Origin: CAIXDN01 sp964482085
GTDB taxonomy: Bacteria > Patescibacteriota > Patescibacteriia > 2-12-FULL-60-25
Length of the DNA: 64,000 nt
Direction of reading: 5' to 3'
Assembly (NCBI GenBank): GCA_964482085.1
Contig: CAYZVS010000005.1
Coordinates: 23,477 to 87,476, forward strand
Of this stretch, positions 34,126-41,051 are shown piece by piece; within the stretch, counting starts at the first letter, position 1; each line of letters opens with the position of its first letter. The notes under the pieces were generated by a model. The model did no database searches. It was not told the origin of the DNA and worked only from the letters and a program-made list of their open reading frames with translations. The translations under genes and the position numbers were made by a program.

Positions 34126-34602
34126 ATGGGTGGAGAAGGAAAGCATCATCGACCGCGAGACACAGGTCTCGCGGAAGCGAGCAAGATGTGTCAGAGCTTC
34201 TTTGTGGAGCATCTCGGCCATCTCGGACTCATCGCCAAGCACGCGGTGATCGATCGCACGGACTACTTCATTGTCCCAAAGGCGGGCACACTCGAGCTAC
34301 TGTGGTATTACGAACATGGTTTTCGAGGAAATTTGCGAGCGGTTTGCGAGCTCGGCTTCAACGGAAACAGCTACAGCCGCATCACTTGGACGTCCGAAGA
34401 GGGCTGGAGCTACTCGTTGCTCGGCGGAGAAGATGAGAGCCAAATCTCTGATGAAGCACTCAACTTTCTGAATCAACTCAATCGCACCTACCGCTTTACA
34501 TTCAAGCCCGGCATCAACATCACGATCTCGGAGCAGGATGTTCCGGCAATCGTGCGCATGCACGCGATCGTGATCTACGCACAGCGCGAAGGGAAGAATT
34601 GA
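34126..34602 (+). CDS. Uncharacterised 158-residue protein
   Basis: The ATG at 34126 has AAAGGAG six bases before it. The protein begins MGGEGKHHRPRDTGLAEASK, then shows FFVEHLGHLGLIAKHAVIDR, LLWYYEHGFRGNLRAVCELG, ITWTSEEGWSYSLLGGEDES and a basic RYRFTFKPGINITI-like strand near the end. No export signal or known motif is evident. The strand-rich middle recalls that of the 32941 and 35298 products, but I cannot show a shared family by eye. No terminator is visible before the next promoter (34615). Confidence 0.65.
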   Translation: MGGEGKHHRPRDTGLAEASKMCQSFFVEHLGHLGLIAKHAVIDRTDYFIVPKAGTLELLWYYEHGFRGNLRAVCELGFNGNSYSRITWTSEEGWSYSLLGGEDESQISDEALNFLNQLNRTYRFTFKPGINITISEQDVPAIVRMHAIVIYAQREGKN

Positions 34603-34614
34603 TATCCGTAGCCT

Positions 34615-34643
34615 TGACAAGAGAGGAAAAAGCGGCTATCTTT
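34615..34643 (+). promoter_or_regulatory. Sigma70-type promoter for the 34667-35196 pair
   Basis: TTGACA at 34615-34620, spacer of 17, TATCTT at 34638-34643. Confidence 0.65.
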
Positions 34644-34666
34644 CGTGAACCTCTTTTGAGGAGAAA

Positions 34667-34969
34667 GTGAGAAATTCAATGGCCCGAAAGCCCGTCTCCG
34701 AGCTGGACAGCGACCTCAAGTACGAGGAGCGCGCCACCGGAGTTCCGATTCAGGTCCGTACCCCGAGCGGTTTCCCGCCGCCCGTTCCGGACGGTCCGGA
34801 ACCGTTCCATTTCAACCTCGAGCAGGCGGTCGCGCAAGACGCGATCGAGCATCCCGAGGGCTACAGCGACTTCATGAGTCGCAACCAGAAGCCGGGCAAG
34901 CTCGGCACCTTCGGGGACATCCTCCGCTCCGCCCAGCGTCCGGAGTCCCGTCGCCAAGGCGAGCTCTGA
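34667..34969 (+). CDS. Uncharacterised hydrophilic 100-residue protein
   Basis: Two starts are possible: a GTG at 34667, three bases after GAGGAG, or an ATG at 34679, sixteen bases after it. I prefer the GTG. The protein is hydrophilic and Pro-rich (VRTPSGFPPPVPDGPEPFHF) with a helical patch (NLEQAVAQDAIEHPEGYSDF) and a basic, probably unfolded tail. It has no known domain. Its stop overlaps the start of the next gene (ATGA type), so they are coupled. Confidence 0.6.
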   Translation: MRNSMARKPVSELDSDLKYEERATGVPIQVRTPSGFPPPVPDGPEPFHFNLEQAVAQDAIEHPEGYSDFMSRNQKPGKLGTFGDILRSAQRPESRRQGEL

Positions 34970-35196
34970 TGTCGACGCTCGACTACTATCAGCGCTACAT
35001 GGAGGGCAAGGTGTGCATCGAGTGCACCTCGCCCATCACCCCCGGACAGCCCTGTGCGCACTGTCGCGCCGAGCACGAGACGGCTCTGACCGCGGGCATC
35101 GTGAGCGATGACCCTCGTTCCCCGAGCTACCTCCCGCCCGCACTGCAGGACATGCCCGAGAACGCCGGTCGCCACATGGCTCCGGCTCTAGACTGA
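34969..35196 (+). CDS. Small zinc-ribbon-like protein
   Basis: The 75-residue product carries CIECTSPITPGQPCAHC, a CxxC-x10-CxxC knuckle pair that fits a zinc ribbon, followed by an Ala/Pro-rich tail (RSPSYLPPALQDMPENAGRH). The ATG at 34969 overlaps the stop of the upstream gene. Such small ribbons often bind nucleic acid or other proteins. The partner is presumably the coupled 100-residue protein. No family name can be given. Confidence 0.65.
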   Translation: MSTLDYYQRYMEGKVCIECTSPITPGQPCAHCRAEHETALTAGIVSDDPRSPSYLPPALQDMPENAGRHMAPALD

Positions 35197-35202
35197 ACTG
35201 AC

Positions 35203-35230
35203 GGCCCCCGTACCAACTGGTACGGGGGCC
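35203..35230 (+). terminator. Hairpin terminator of the 34667-35196 pair
   Basis: GGCCCCCGTACC pairs perfectly with GGTACGGGGGCC around AACT; the following TCGTTGTATCC tract is T-rich but not a run. Confidence 0.75.
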
Positions 35231-35241
35231 TCGTTGTATCC

Positions 35242-35270
35242 TTGACCAAAAAGTAATAATCTGATATTGC
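35242..35270 (+). promoter_or_regulatory. Sigma70-type promoter for the 163-residue gene
   Basis: TTGACC at 35242-35247, spacer of 17, TATTGC at 35265-35270. Confidence 0.55.
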
Positions 35271-35297
35271 TGGAACAGGATACAAAAGGAGCACGAC

Positions 35298-35789
35298 ATG
35301 TTCTTTGGACTTCCGGATATGTCATCGGACCTGGACGACCCGCGCATGTACGCCATTCGCCGTTACCTCGACTTGTTCTACTCCGTACTCGATCACTACG
35401 ACAACCTCGACGAGCTCGAGAGTGAGCAAAAGACCAGTGACTCAAGTACGTCGATCGGCTACTCGGCTGATTGCGGATACGTCTTGCGCCTCGAGATGCG
35501 CATCCGTCGCGGAAAACCAGAGACAGGTTTTACACTTGTCCAGATCGGACACGATCTCCACTCGCCACTCATCCGAGCATCGCGCCGCATGGGTTGCTCG
35601 TGGCAGGCCTATCAGCTGAACATGGAGAACGCCTCAAGCGAGATGCATCTTCTCATGTGCGGCATGGGACTTGTCCAACCATCGGCTCGCTACGAGTTCA
35701 CAGAGCTTCGTAGCAACAAGCTCTTCGGACTCTGCTGTGAGATGATGATCTACGGATTCTTGAGCAATCGTCAGAAGCGGTCGGCCTGA
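35298..35789 (+). CDS. Uncharacterised 163-residue protein
   Basis: The ATG at 35298 has AAAAGGAG six bases before it. The product starts MFFGLPDMSSDLDDPRMYAI and has a helical N-terminal third, a strand-rich centre (CGYVLRLEMRIRRGKPETGF) and a Met/Cys-rich segment (LNMENASSEMHLLMCGMGLV). No signal peptide or known motif is seen. It sits in a complete cassette with its own promoter and terminator. Confidence 0.65.
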   Translation: MFFGLPDMSSDLDDPRMYAIRRYLDLFYSVLDHYDNLDELESEQKTSDSSTSIGYSADCGYVLRLEMRIRRGKPETGFTLVQIGHDLHSPLIRASRRMGCSWQAYQLNMENASSEMHLLMCGMGLVQPSARYEFTELRSNKLFGLCCEMMIYGFLSNRQKRSA

Positions 35790-35794
35790 AGAAT

Positions 35795-35834
35795 AGACCC
35801 CGATTCGTTTCTCGAGTCGGGGTCTTCTCGTTTT
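35795..35834 (+). terminator. Intrinsic terminator after the 163-residue gene
   Basis: AGACCCCGATTCG pairs with CGAGTCGGGGTCT (one wobble) around TTTCT, followed by TCTCGTTTT. Confidence 0.85.
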
Positions 35835-35869
35835 ACATAAAAGATCGTAAGGTCGATTTGGAGGTTGTT

Positions 35870-36334
35870 ATGCGACACGACCTGCGCCCCGGCGACCGGC
35901 TGTTTACGGTTTCTGCATTCCTCATCACCAAGGACGAGCCGCGTCCTCGAGCCCTGCTCATCAATCACCCCAAGCTTGGCAAATGGCTGCAGCCCGGTGG
36001 ACACGTCGAGCGGGGTCAAGACCCGATCATGGCGCTCATCGAGGAGTGTGAGGTCGAGGTCGGCATCGACATCGAGTCGTATCTCCGTCCACTCGCAAAC
36101 TTTGGCAATGTCGACGTGCTACCGCTCCCGGTACATCTGACATCGATCCTGATTCCCGCGGGCAAGCCTAACCCGGGTGACCCGGAACACTACATGATCG
36201 ACTTGGCCTATCTGATCCGCCTACCGCATCAACCGGTAAAGGAGGGAATCGAGGCCGTTTGGGTGGATAAGATCCACCTTGCACTTTATGACATGCCGGC
36301 GGATGTCCGGTTCTTTCTCAAGCATCATCTCTAG
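35870..36334 (+). CDS. Nudix-fold protein with a degenerate Nudix box
   Basis: The ATG at 35870 follows GGAGG by five bases, giving 154 residues. The fold is suggested by VSAFLITKDEPRPRALLINH, LGKWLQPGGHVERGQDPIMA and a final WVDKIHLALYD. Aligned to GX5EX7REUXEEXGU, the box reads G-HVERG-Q-DPIMALI-EECEVEVGI: the first Glu is Gln, the Arg is Glu, and one of the paired catalytic Glu is Val. Hydrolysis may be weak or lost, or the protein may bind a nucleotide as a sensor. It is the last of the cassette run before hrcA. Confidence 0.75.
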   Translation: MRHDLRPGDRLFTVSAFLITKDEPRPRALLINHPKLGKWLQPGGHVERGQDPIMALIEECEVEVGIDIESYLRPLANFGNVDVLPLPVHLTSILIPAGKPNPGDPEHYMIDLAYLIRLPHQPVKEGIEAVWVDKIHLALYDMPADVRFFLKHHL

Positions 36335-36343
36335 ATCTGGAAT

Positions 36344-36379
36344 GCCGCCCTTGACGCAAAGTCGAGGGCGGCTTAAATT
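36344..36379 (+). terminator. Terminator merged with the hrcA promoter
   Basis: GCCGCCCTTGAC (36344-36355) pairs with GTCGAGGGCGGC (36361-36372) around GCAAA, then TTAAATTA. The same bases hold TTGACG (36351-36356) and, 17 bases later, TAAATT (36374-36379), the likely promoter of the heat-shock operon. Confidence 0.7.
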
Positions 36380-36404
36380 AGCAGTTAGAGAGTTTGACTG
36401 CTAA
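36378..36404 (+). promoter_or_regulatory. CIRCE-like operator of HrcA
   Basis: TTAGCAGTT, nine bases, GACTGCTAA. This matches the CIRCE layout TTAGCACTC-N9-GAGTGCTAA with changes near the centre, 8 of 9 positions remaining paired. It covers the predicted transcription start and ends four bases before the hrcA ATG, as expected for a repressor site. Confidence 0.8.
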
Positions 36405-36408
36405 ATTC

Positions 36409-37083
36409 ATGGACCCACGTCTCCAACAACTATTACGCCTTGTTTTACAGGAATACGTCGCCTCGGCAGAGCCAGTTGGCTCGCAGTACTTGGTCGAGCG
36501 CTACACCCTGGAAATCAGCCCGGCGACGGTCCGCAATTGGTTTGCGGAACTGGATGAACTCGGCTTTCTGGAGCAGCCGCACACAAGCGGTGGTCGCATC
36601 CCAACACAAGCCGCCTTCAAACAGCATGTCGATGAGATGTTGCCTAAGCCAGCACCCAAACGCTCACGCGATCGACTCGAGGCAGCAGTAAAAGCAGGTG
36701 AGGAGCACAAACTCCGTGCGGTCGCACGCGAGCTTGCCTCGCTCACGGGTCTCGCAACAATCGTTGCCGCTGATGGAGCGGACACCTACTTCACCGGACT
36801 CTCACAACTGCTCGCGCAACCGGAATTTCACAACTGGCAAAACGCCATTCATCTGACAGGCTTGCTTGAGCATTTAGATGAAACACTCGCTGGATTAAAA
36901 CGCATCTCATTCGACGAGCCTTTGGTTCTGCTCGGTGAGGACTGTCCCTTTGGTCCGGCTTGCGCGGCTATCGTCGCGAAAGGCCCAAATAAAACGCTCA
37001 TCGGCATTCTTGGTCCGGTACGTATGGACTATCAACAAGCTATGTCCCATCTTGTATCCGCTCTCGAAGTCTTAAACTCATAA
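36409..37083 (+). CDS. hrcA: Heat-inducible transcription repressor HrcA (short form)
   Basis: The 224-residue product is shorter than typical HrcA (about 340). The winged helix is intact: LQQLLRLVLQEYVASAEPVG, then YTLEISPATVRNWFAELDEL, and the GGRIPTQAAFKQHVD segment that follows the wing. The effector half is reduced and ends with CAAIVAKGPNKTLIGILGPV-RMDYQQAMS, the family's conserved C-terminal block. The CIRCE-like site is just upstream, consistent with autoregulation. It leads the operon hrcA-grpE-dnaK, with grpE four bases downstream. Confidence 0.9.
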   Translation: MDPRLQQLLRLVLQEYVASAEPVGSQYLVERYTLEISPATVRNWFAELDELGFLEQPHTSGGRIPTQAAFKQHVDEMLPKPAPKRSRDRLEAAVKAGEEHKLRAVARELASLTGLATIVAADGADTYFTGLSQLLAQPEFHNWQNAIHLTGLLEHLDETLAGLKRISFDEPLVLLGEDCPFGPACAAIVAKGPNKTLIGILGPVRMDYQQAMSHLVSALEVLNS

Positions 37084-37087
37084 AACT

Positions 37088-37606
37088 ATGGAAGAACAAA
37101 ATAAACAGGACCTTGAACCCGAGATTGCTTCGTCGCAGACTCCTCGCAATGACAACTGTGTGAACTGTGATGAATATCTCTCCGGTTGGAAACGAGCCCA
37201 AGCGGATTATCAGAATCTGAAAAAAGAATCAGAACGAGAAAAATCGGAATTCGCTAAGTTTGCTAACGAGCGACTCCTTACGGAACTTCTGCCCGCCATC
37301 GACCAATATAATCTCGCGCTAACATTCATTCCGGATACACAGGGTTTGCCGGAAGACGAGAAAAAGAAATGGGACAACTGGCTGATCGGCATCAAGGCTG
37401 TAAAAGGTCTCTGGGATCAAGCGGCGCAAAGCGTCGGACTCACACGTATCCCCGTCGACATCGACTTTGATCCAAATATTCACGACGCCGCCGGCACGGA
37501 AACGGTTGAAGGAAAAGAACCCGGTTCAATCGTACGCGTTGTTCAAGAGGGTTGGTCACTTCATGGAAAAGTTCTTCGCCCCGCTCGAGTCATCATCACT
37601 GCTTAA
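37088..37606 (+). CDS. grpE: Nucleotide exchange factor GrpE
   Basis: A 172-residue GrpE. A disordered start carries CVNC, then the long helix GWKRAQADYQNLKKESEREK and NERLLTELLPAIDQYNLAL. The C-terminal beta-wing has DFDPNIHDAAGTETVEGKEP and GSIVRVVQEGWSLHGKVLRP, which are conserved in GrpE. It releases ADP from DnaK. It lies between hrcA (four bases upstream) and dnaK (twelve bases downstream). The CxxC near the N-terminus is uncommon and might bind zinc; this is a guess. Confidence 0.95.
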   Translation: MEEQNKQDLEPEIASSQTPRNDNCVNCDEYLSGWKRAQADYQNLKKESEREKSEFAKFANERLLTELLPAIDQYNLALTFIPDTQGLPEDEKKKWDNWLIGIKAVKGLWDQAAQSVGLTRIPVDIDFDPNIHDAAGTETVEGKEPGSIVRVVQEGWSLHGKVLRPARVIITA

Positions 37607-37618
37607 TATCTCAAAACT

Positions 37619-39532
37619 ATGTCTAAAATTCTTGGAATCGATCTTGGTACCACTAACTCCTGCTTTGCTGTTGTAGAAGGTGGTCAGCCAAAAGTATTGG
37701 AAAACGCTGAAGGCGCACGCACCACGCCTTCCGTTGTTGCGGTTACAAAAACGGGTGAACTACTTGCCGGACAAATTGCCAAACGCCAAGGCGTCGTGAA
37801 TCCGGAGAACACCTTGTTCTCGGTAAAGCGTCTTATTGGTCGCCGCGCTTCCGATGAAGAGGTTCAGCGCGACATGAAATGGTTGCCCTACAAAGTTGTC
37901 GCAAGTGGCGATGCGGTCCGCGTTGTCATGGGCGGTAAGGAATACTCTCCAGAAGAAATCTCTGCCATGGTTTTGCAAAAGATTAAAGCGGATGCAGAGG
38001 CAAAGATCGGCGAGAAAATCACGGAAGCTGTTATCACGGTTCCTGCTTACTTTGACGACTCACAGCGCCAAGCAACAAAGACCGCCGGTGAAATCGCCGG
38101 TTTGAATGTTCGTCGTGTGATCAACGAGCCAACAGCCGCAGCTTTGGCCTACGGTTTTGATCGTAAGAAGGATGAAAAGATCGTCGTCTACGACTTGGGT
38201 GGTGGAACCTTTGACGTCTCCGTTCTTGAAGTCGCTTATGACGCCGCAACATCGCAGAACACCATTGAAGTACGCGCGACAAACGGCGATACCCATCTTG
38301 GCGGTGACGACTTTGATCAATTAATCATTGGTTGGATTGTCGATGAATTCAAGAAAGCAGAAGGTGTCGATTTGTCCAAGGACAAGCTCGCGCTTCAGCG
38401 CATCAAGGACGCCGCAGAAAAAGCCAAAATCGAGCTTTCAAGTGCGATGGAAACAGAAGTGAACCAGCCATTCATCACAAGCGATGCCAGCGGTCCTAAG
38501 CATCTTCTCTTAAAGCTCACGCGTTCCAAGCTTGAGCAACTCGTTGGCGATCTCGTTGAGAAATCCCTCGAGCCATGCAAAAAGGCTCTCGCTGACGCCA
38601 AACTTTCCACTTCTGATATTCAAGAAGTGATTCTCGTAGGAGGTATGACGCGCATGCCGCTGGTTATTTCTGCCGTAGAAAAATTCTTTGGCAAAAAGCC
38701 TAACGCAACCGTGAATCCAGATGAAGTTGTCGCAATCGGCGCAGCCATTCAGGCTGGAAACTTGCAGGGCGATATCAAGGGCGAGCTTTTGCTCCTCGAT
38801 GTCACGCCACTTTCTCTTGGTATTGAAACGATGGGTTCCGTCATGACCAAAGTGATCGACCGCAACACCACAATTCCAACCAGCAAATCACAAACCTTCT
38901 CCACCGCCGCTGACAGCCAGCCGTCGGTTGAAGTTCATGTCCTCCAAGGTGAGCGTGACATGGCTGCCGACAACCGTTCACTCGGCCGCTTCACCCTTTC
39001 CGGAATCCCTCCAGCTCCACGCGGTGTTCCACAAATTGAAGTGACATTCGACATCGATGCCAACGGCATCTTGAGCGTAAAAGCCAAGGACAAAGCCTCT
39101 GGCAAAGAACAGCAAATCACCATCACCGCCTCGACCAACTTGTCCAAAGAAGAAATCGAGCGCATGAAAAAGGAAGCCGAGGCCAATGCCGAGACTGACA
39201 AAAAGCGCCGCGAAGCCATCGAGGTACGCAACATGGCTGATACCATGGTGTACACCACGGAAAAAATGCTGAAAGAAAACGCCGAGAAAATAAAGGCGGA
39301 AGACAAAGCGATGGTCGACGTCAAACTCGAGGCTCTCAAAGCTTTAAAGGATAGTGAAGACATCGAAGCTATCAAAAAAGCCGCTGATGAACTTGCAACC
39401 GAAGCCCAAAAAGTTGGCGCCGCTCTCTACCAGACTCGCCCAGAAACAGAAGCCCCTCCTGCTCAACCAGCAGAAGAAGCTAAAGAAGAGCCAAAAGCTG
39501 ACGAGGAAAAACCAGAAGAACCTAAAGCTTAA
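37619..39532 (+). CDS. dnaK: Chaperone DnaK (Hsp70)
   Basis: A full-length, 637-residue Hsp70. Signatures: ILGIDLGTTNSCFAVVEGGQ, VYDLGGGTFDVSVLEV, VILVGGMTRMPLVISAVEKF, and the substrate-binding domain start LLLDVTPLSLGIETMGSVMT. The C-terminus is Glu/Lys/Pro-rich (EEKPEEPKA). It binds unfolded segments under ATP control, with DnaJ and GrpE both present in the same cluster. A half copy of the 90-bp repeat begins one base after the stop. Confidence is very high. Confidence 0.98.
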   Translation: MSKILGIDLGTTNSCFAVVEGGQPKVLENAEGARTTPSVVAVTKTGELLAGQIAKRQGVVNPENTLFSVKRLIGRRASDEEVQRDMKWLPYKVVASGDAVRVVMGGKEYSPEEISAMVLQKIKADAEAKIGEKITEAVITVPAYFDDSQRQATKTAGEIAGLNVRRVINEPTAAALAYGFDRKKDEKIVVYDLGGGTFDVSVLEVAYDAATSQNTIEVRATNGDTHLGGDDFDQLIIGWIVDEFKKAEGVDLSKDKLALQRIKDAAEKAKIELSSAMETEVNQPFITSDASGPKHLLLKLTRSKLEQLVGDLVEKSLEPCKKALADAKLSTSDIQEVILVGGMTRMPLVISAVEKFFGKKPNATVNPDEVVAIGAAIQAGNLQGDIKGELLLLDVTPLSLGIETMGSVMTKVIDRNTTIPTSKSQTFSTAADSQPSVEVHVLQGERDMAADNRSLGRFTLSGIPPAPRGVPQIEVTFDIDANGILSVKAKDKASGKEQQITITASTNLSKEEIERMKKEAEANAETDKKRREAIEVRNMADTMVYTTEKMLKENAEKIKAEDKAMVDVKLEALKALKDSEDIEAIKKAADELATEAQKVGAALYQTRPETEAPPAQPAEEAKEEPKADEEKPEEPKA

Positions 39533-39533
39533 T

Positions 39534-39560
39534 GTCATTCCCGCGTAGGCGGGAAACCAG
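39534..39560 (+). repeat. Half copy (left arm) of the 90-bp repeat, copy C
   Basis: GTCATTCCCGCGTAGGCGGG and the following AACCAG match the left arm of copy B apart from one base; the right arm is absent. It lies between the dnaK stop and the DUF3467 gene start (39574). Confidence 0.75.
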
Positions 39561-39573
39561 TCCAAATAAAAAT

Positions 39574-39837
39574 ATGTCCCAGCCACAACAACCCATGCAG
39601 GTAAACGCCATGCCAAAAGACCTGAAAGGCAACTATGCCAACATCGTCTCCGTCACAAGCCAGGAACGCGATGTCGTTATCGACTTCCTCGCTCACACCC
39701 GCATGGGCGACCAACAGCAAGCACAATTGGTCTCACGTATCTTCTTGAACCACTTCACCGCCAAAGAACTTGTTGAGGTGATTCAAAAGACATTGGTTGA
39801 ATGGGAAAAACTGCGTTACGAGAACGTGAAGAAATAA
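39574..39837 (+). CDS. DUF3467-family small protein
   Basis: The 87-residue protein (start at 39574, after the repeat arm) has the pattern of DUF3467: GNYANIVSVTSQERDVVIDF, then QLVSRIFLNHFTAKELVEVI and an amphipathic C-terminal helix. DUF3467 proteins are short, widely spread and without a known role. Here it is inserted between dnaK and dnaJ, with a repeat element on each side, so it may be part of the stress operon. An earlier start at 39532 would translate the repeat and is unlikely. Confidence 0.7.
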   Translation: MSQPQQPMQVNAMPKDLKGNYANIVSVTSQERDVVIDFLAHTRMGDQQQAQLVSRIFLNHFTAKELVEVIQKTLVEWEKLRYENVKK

Positions 39838-39841
39838 CTGA

Positions 39842-39931
39842 GTCATTCCCGCGTAGGCGGGAATCCAGCTGAGTGAATTGAATCAATGTTCGGATCATCT
39901 GGTCCTGGATACCCGTCTTCACGGGTATGAC
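39842..39931 (+). repeat. 90-bp intergenic double-hairpin repeat, copy B
   Basis: Same length and orientation as copy A. The left hairpin here is ATTCCCGCGTAGGCGGGAAT and the right is ATACCCGTCTTCACGGGTAT. In copy A the matching stems have C-G in place of T-A (left) and T-A in place of A-T (right), with both partners changed. It starts four bases after the DUF3467 stop and ends ten before the dnaJ ATG. Confidence 0.85.
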
Positions 39932-39941
39932 AAGCAAGTAC

Positions 39942-41030
39942 ATGGCAAAAGATTATTATCAAATACTAGGAGTTTCGAAGAGTGCAACCGACGACGAAAT
40001 CAAAAAGTCATTTCGTCGTCTTGCGCATGAACATCACCCCGACAAAGGCGGTGACGCTACGAAATTTAAAGACATTAACGAGGCCTATCAAATCCTCTCC
40101 GATAAACAAAAGCGCCAAACCTACGATCAATACGGCTCTGCCGCTTTTGAACAAGGCGGTGCTGGAGGCCCTGGTGGTTTTGGAGGCTTCGGTGGTGGTG
40201 CCGGTGGTTTTGATTTCAATTTTGGAGGCCAAGACTTTGGTGATTTAAATGACGTCCTCGGTGAGATGTTCGGCTTTGGCGGCGGTTCATCGCGTCGCGA
40301 GAAGCGCGGTCAAAACATCGAGATGGACGTGGAGCTTTCCTTCCGTGAAGCCATCTTTGGTATCGATAAAACTCTCAAGCTCTATCGCCAGCTTTCCTGT
40401 CAGCACTGCAAAGGCGATGGGGCAGAACCCGGAACCAAAGTAAACGAGTGTAAAATCTGTAAAGGTTCAGGACGCGTACAACAAATGCAGCGCACGATGT
40501 TTGGTTCCATCCAAAGCACGGTCGCCTGTAAGGATTGTCACGGTCGCGGCAAGAAACCGGAGAAAGAATGTACGGTTTGTGCAGGTCACGGCGTACAGCG
40601 TCGCGAGCAAAATGTTTCTTTTCATATTCCAGCCGGCGTCGATGACGGGGTAATGCTCCAAGTCGCCGGAGAAGGGGAGGCGCCAGCAGGTGGCGGACGC
40701 GCCGGAGACTTATTTGTCCGCGTTCACGTCGCTCAAGATGTAAAGTTTGAACGACAAGGCAATGACATCGTGTCCGAGATGGCAATTCCATTCAGTATTC
40801 TCGCCATCGGCGGAACCATCAATGTCCCAACCATCGACGGCGATGAATCTGTCCGTGTCGCAGAAGGCACACAAGATGGCACGCTCATCACGATCCGTAG
40901 CAAAGGCGTTCCCTACAGCCGCTCCGGTACGCGTGGCAACCACATCGTCCGCCTCATCGCCGACATTCCACGTAAACTTTCCAAAGAACAAAAAACGCTG
41001 CTCGAGCAGCTACGTAACACGGGCCTCTAG
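39942..41030 (+). CDS. dnaJ: Chaperone DnaJ (Hsp40, type I)
   Basis: Starting at 39942, the product has 362 residues. The J domain (YYQILGVSKSATDDEIKKSF and HHPDKGG) is followed by a Gly/Phe-rich linker (GGPGGFGGFGGGAGGFDFNF). Four zinc-finger repeats are complete: CQHCKGDG, CKICKGSG, CKDCHGRG and CTVCAGHG. The C-terminal substrate-binding barrels and dimerisation tail end with LSKEQKTLLEQLRNTGL. The repeat element between it and the DUF3467 gene could decouple its expression from dnaK. The stop codon lies inside the loop of the terminator. Confidence 0.97.
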   Translation: MAKDYYQILGVSKSATDDEIKKSFRRLAHEHHPDKGGDATKFKDINEAYQILSDKQKRQTYDQYGSAAFEQGGAGGPGGFGGFGGGAGGFDFNFGGQDFGDLNDVLGEMFGFGGGSSRREKRGQNIEMDVELSFREAIFGIDKTLKLYRQLSCQHCKGDGAEPGTKVNECKICKGSGRVQQMQRTMFGSIQSTVACKDCHGRGKKPEKECTVCAGHGVQRREQNVSFHIPAGVDDGVMLQVAGEGEAPAGGGRAGDLFVRVHVAQDVKFERQGNDIVSEMAIPFSILAIGGTINVPTIDGDESVRVAEGTQDGTLITIRSKGVPYSRSGTRGNHIVRLIADIPRKLSKEQKTLLEQLRNTGL

Positions 41031-41044
41031 GCCCGTGTTATCAT
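41016..41044 (+). terminator. Terminator overlapping the dnaJ stop and the next -10 box
   Basis: AACACGGGCC pairs perfectly with GGCCCGTGTT around TCTA (41016-41039); the TAG stop of dnaJ is partly in the loop. TGTTATCAT (41036-41044) overlaps the 3' side and forms an extended -10 element seven bases before the ATG at 41052. Confidence 0.75.
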
Positions 41045-41051
41045 TTCAGTT

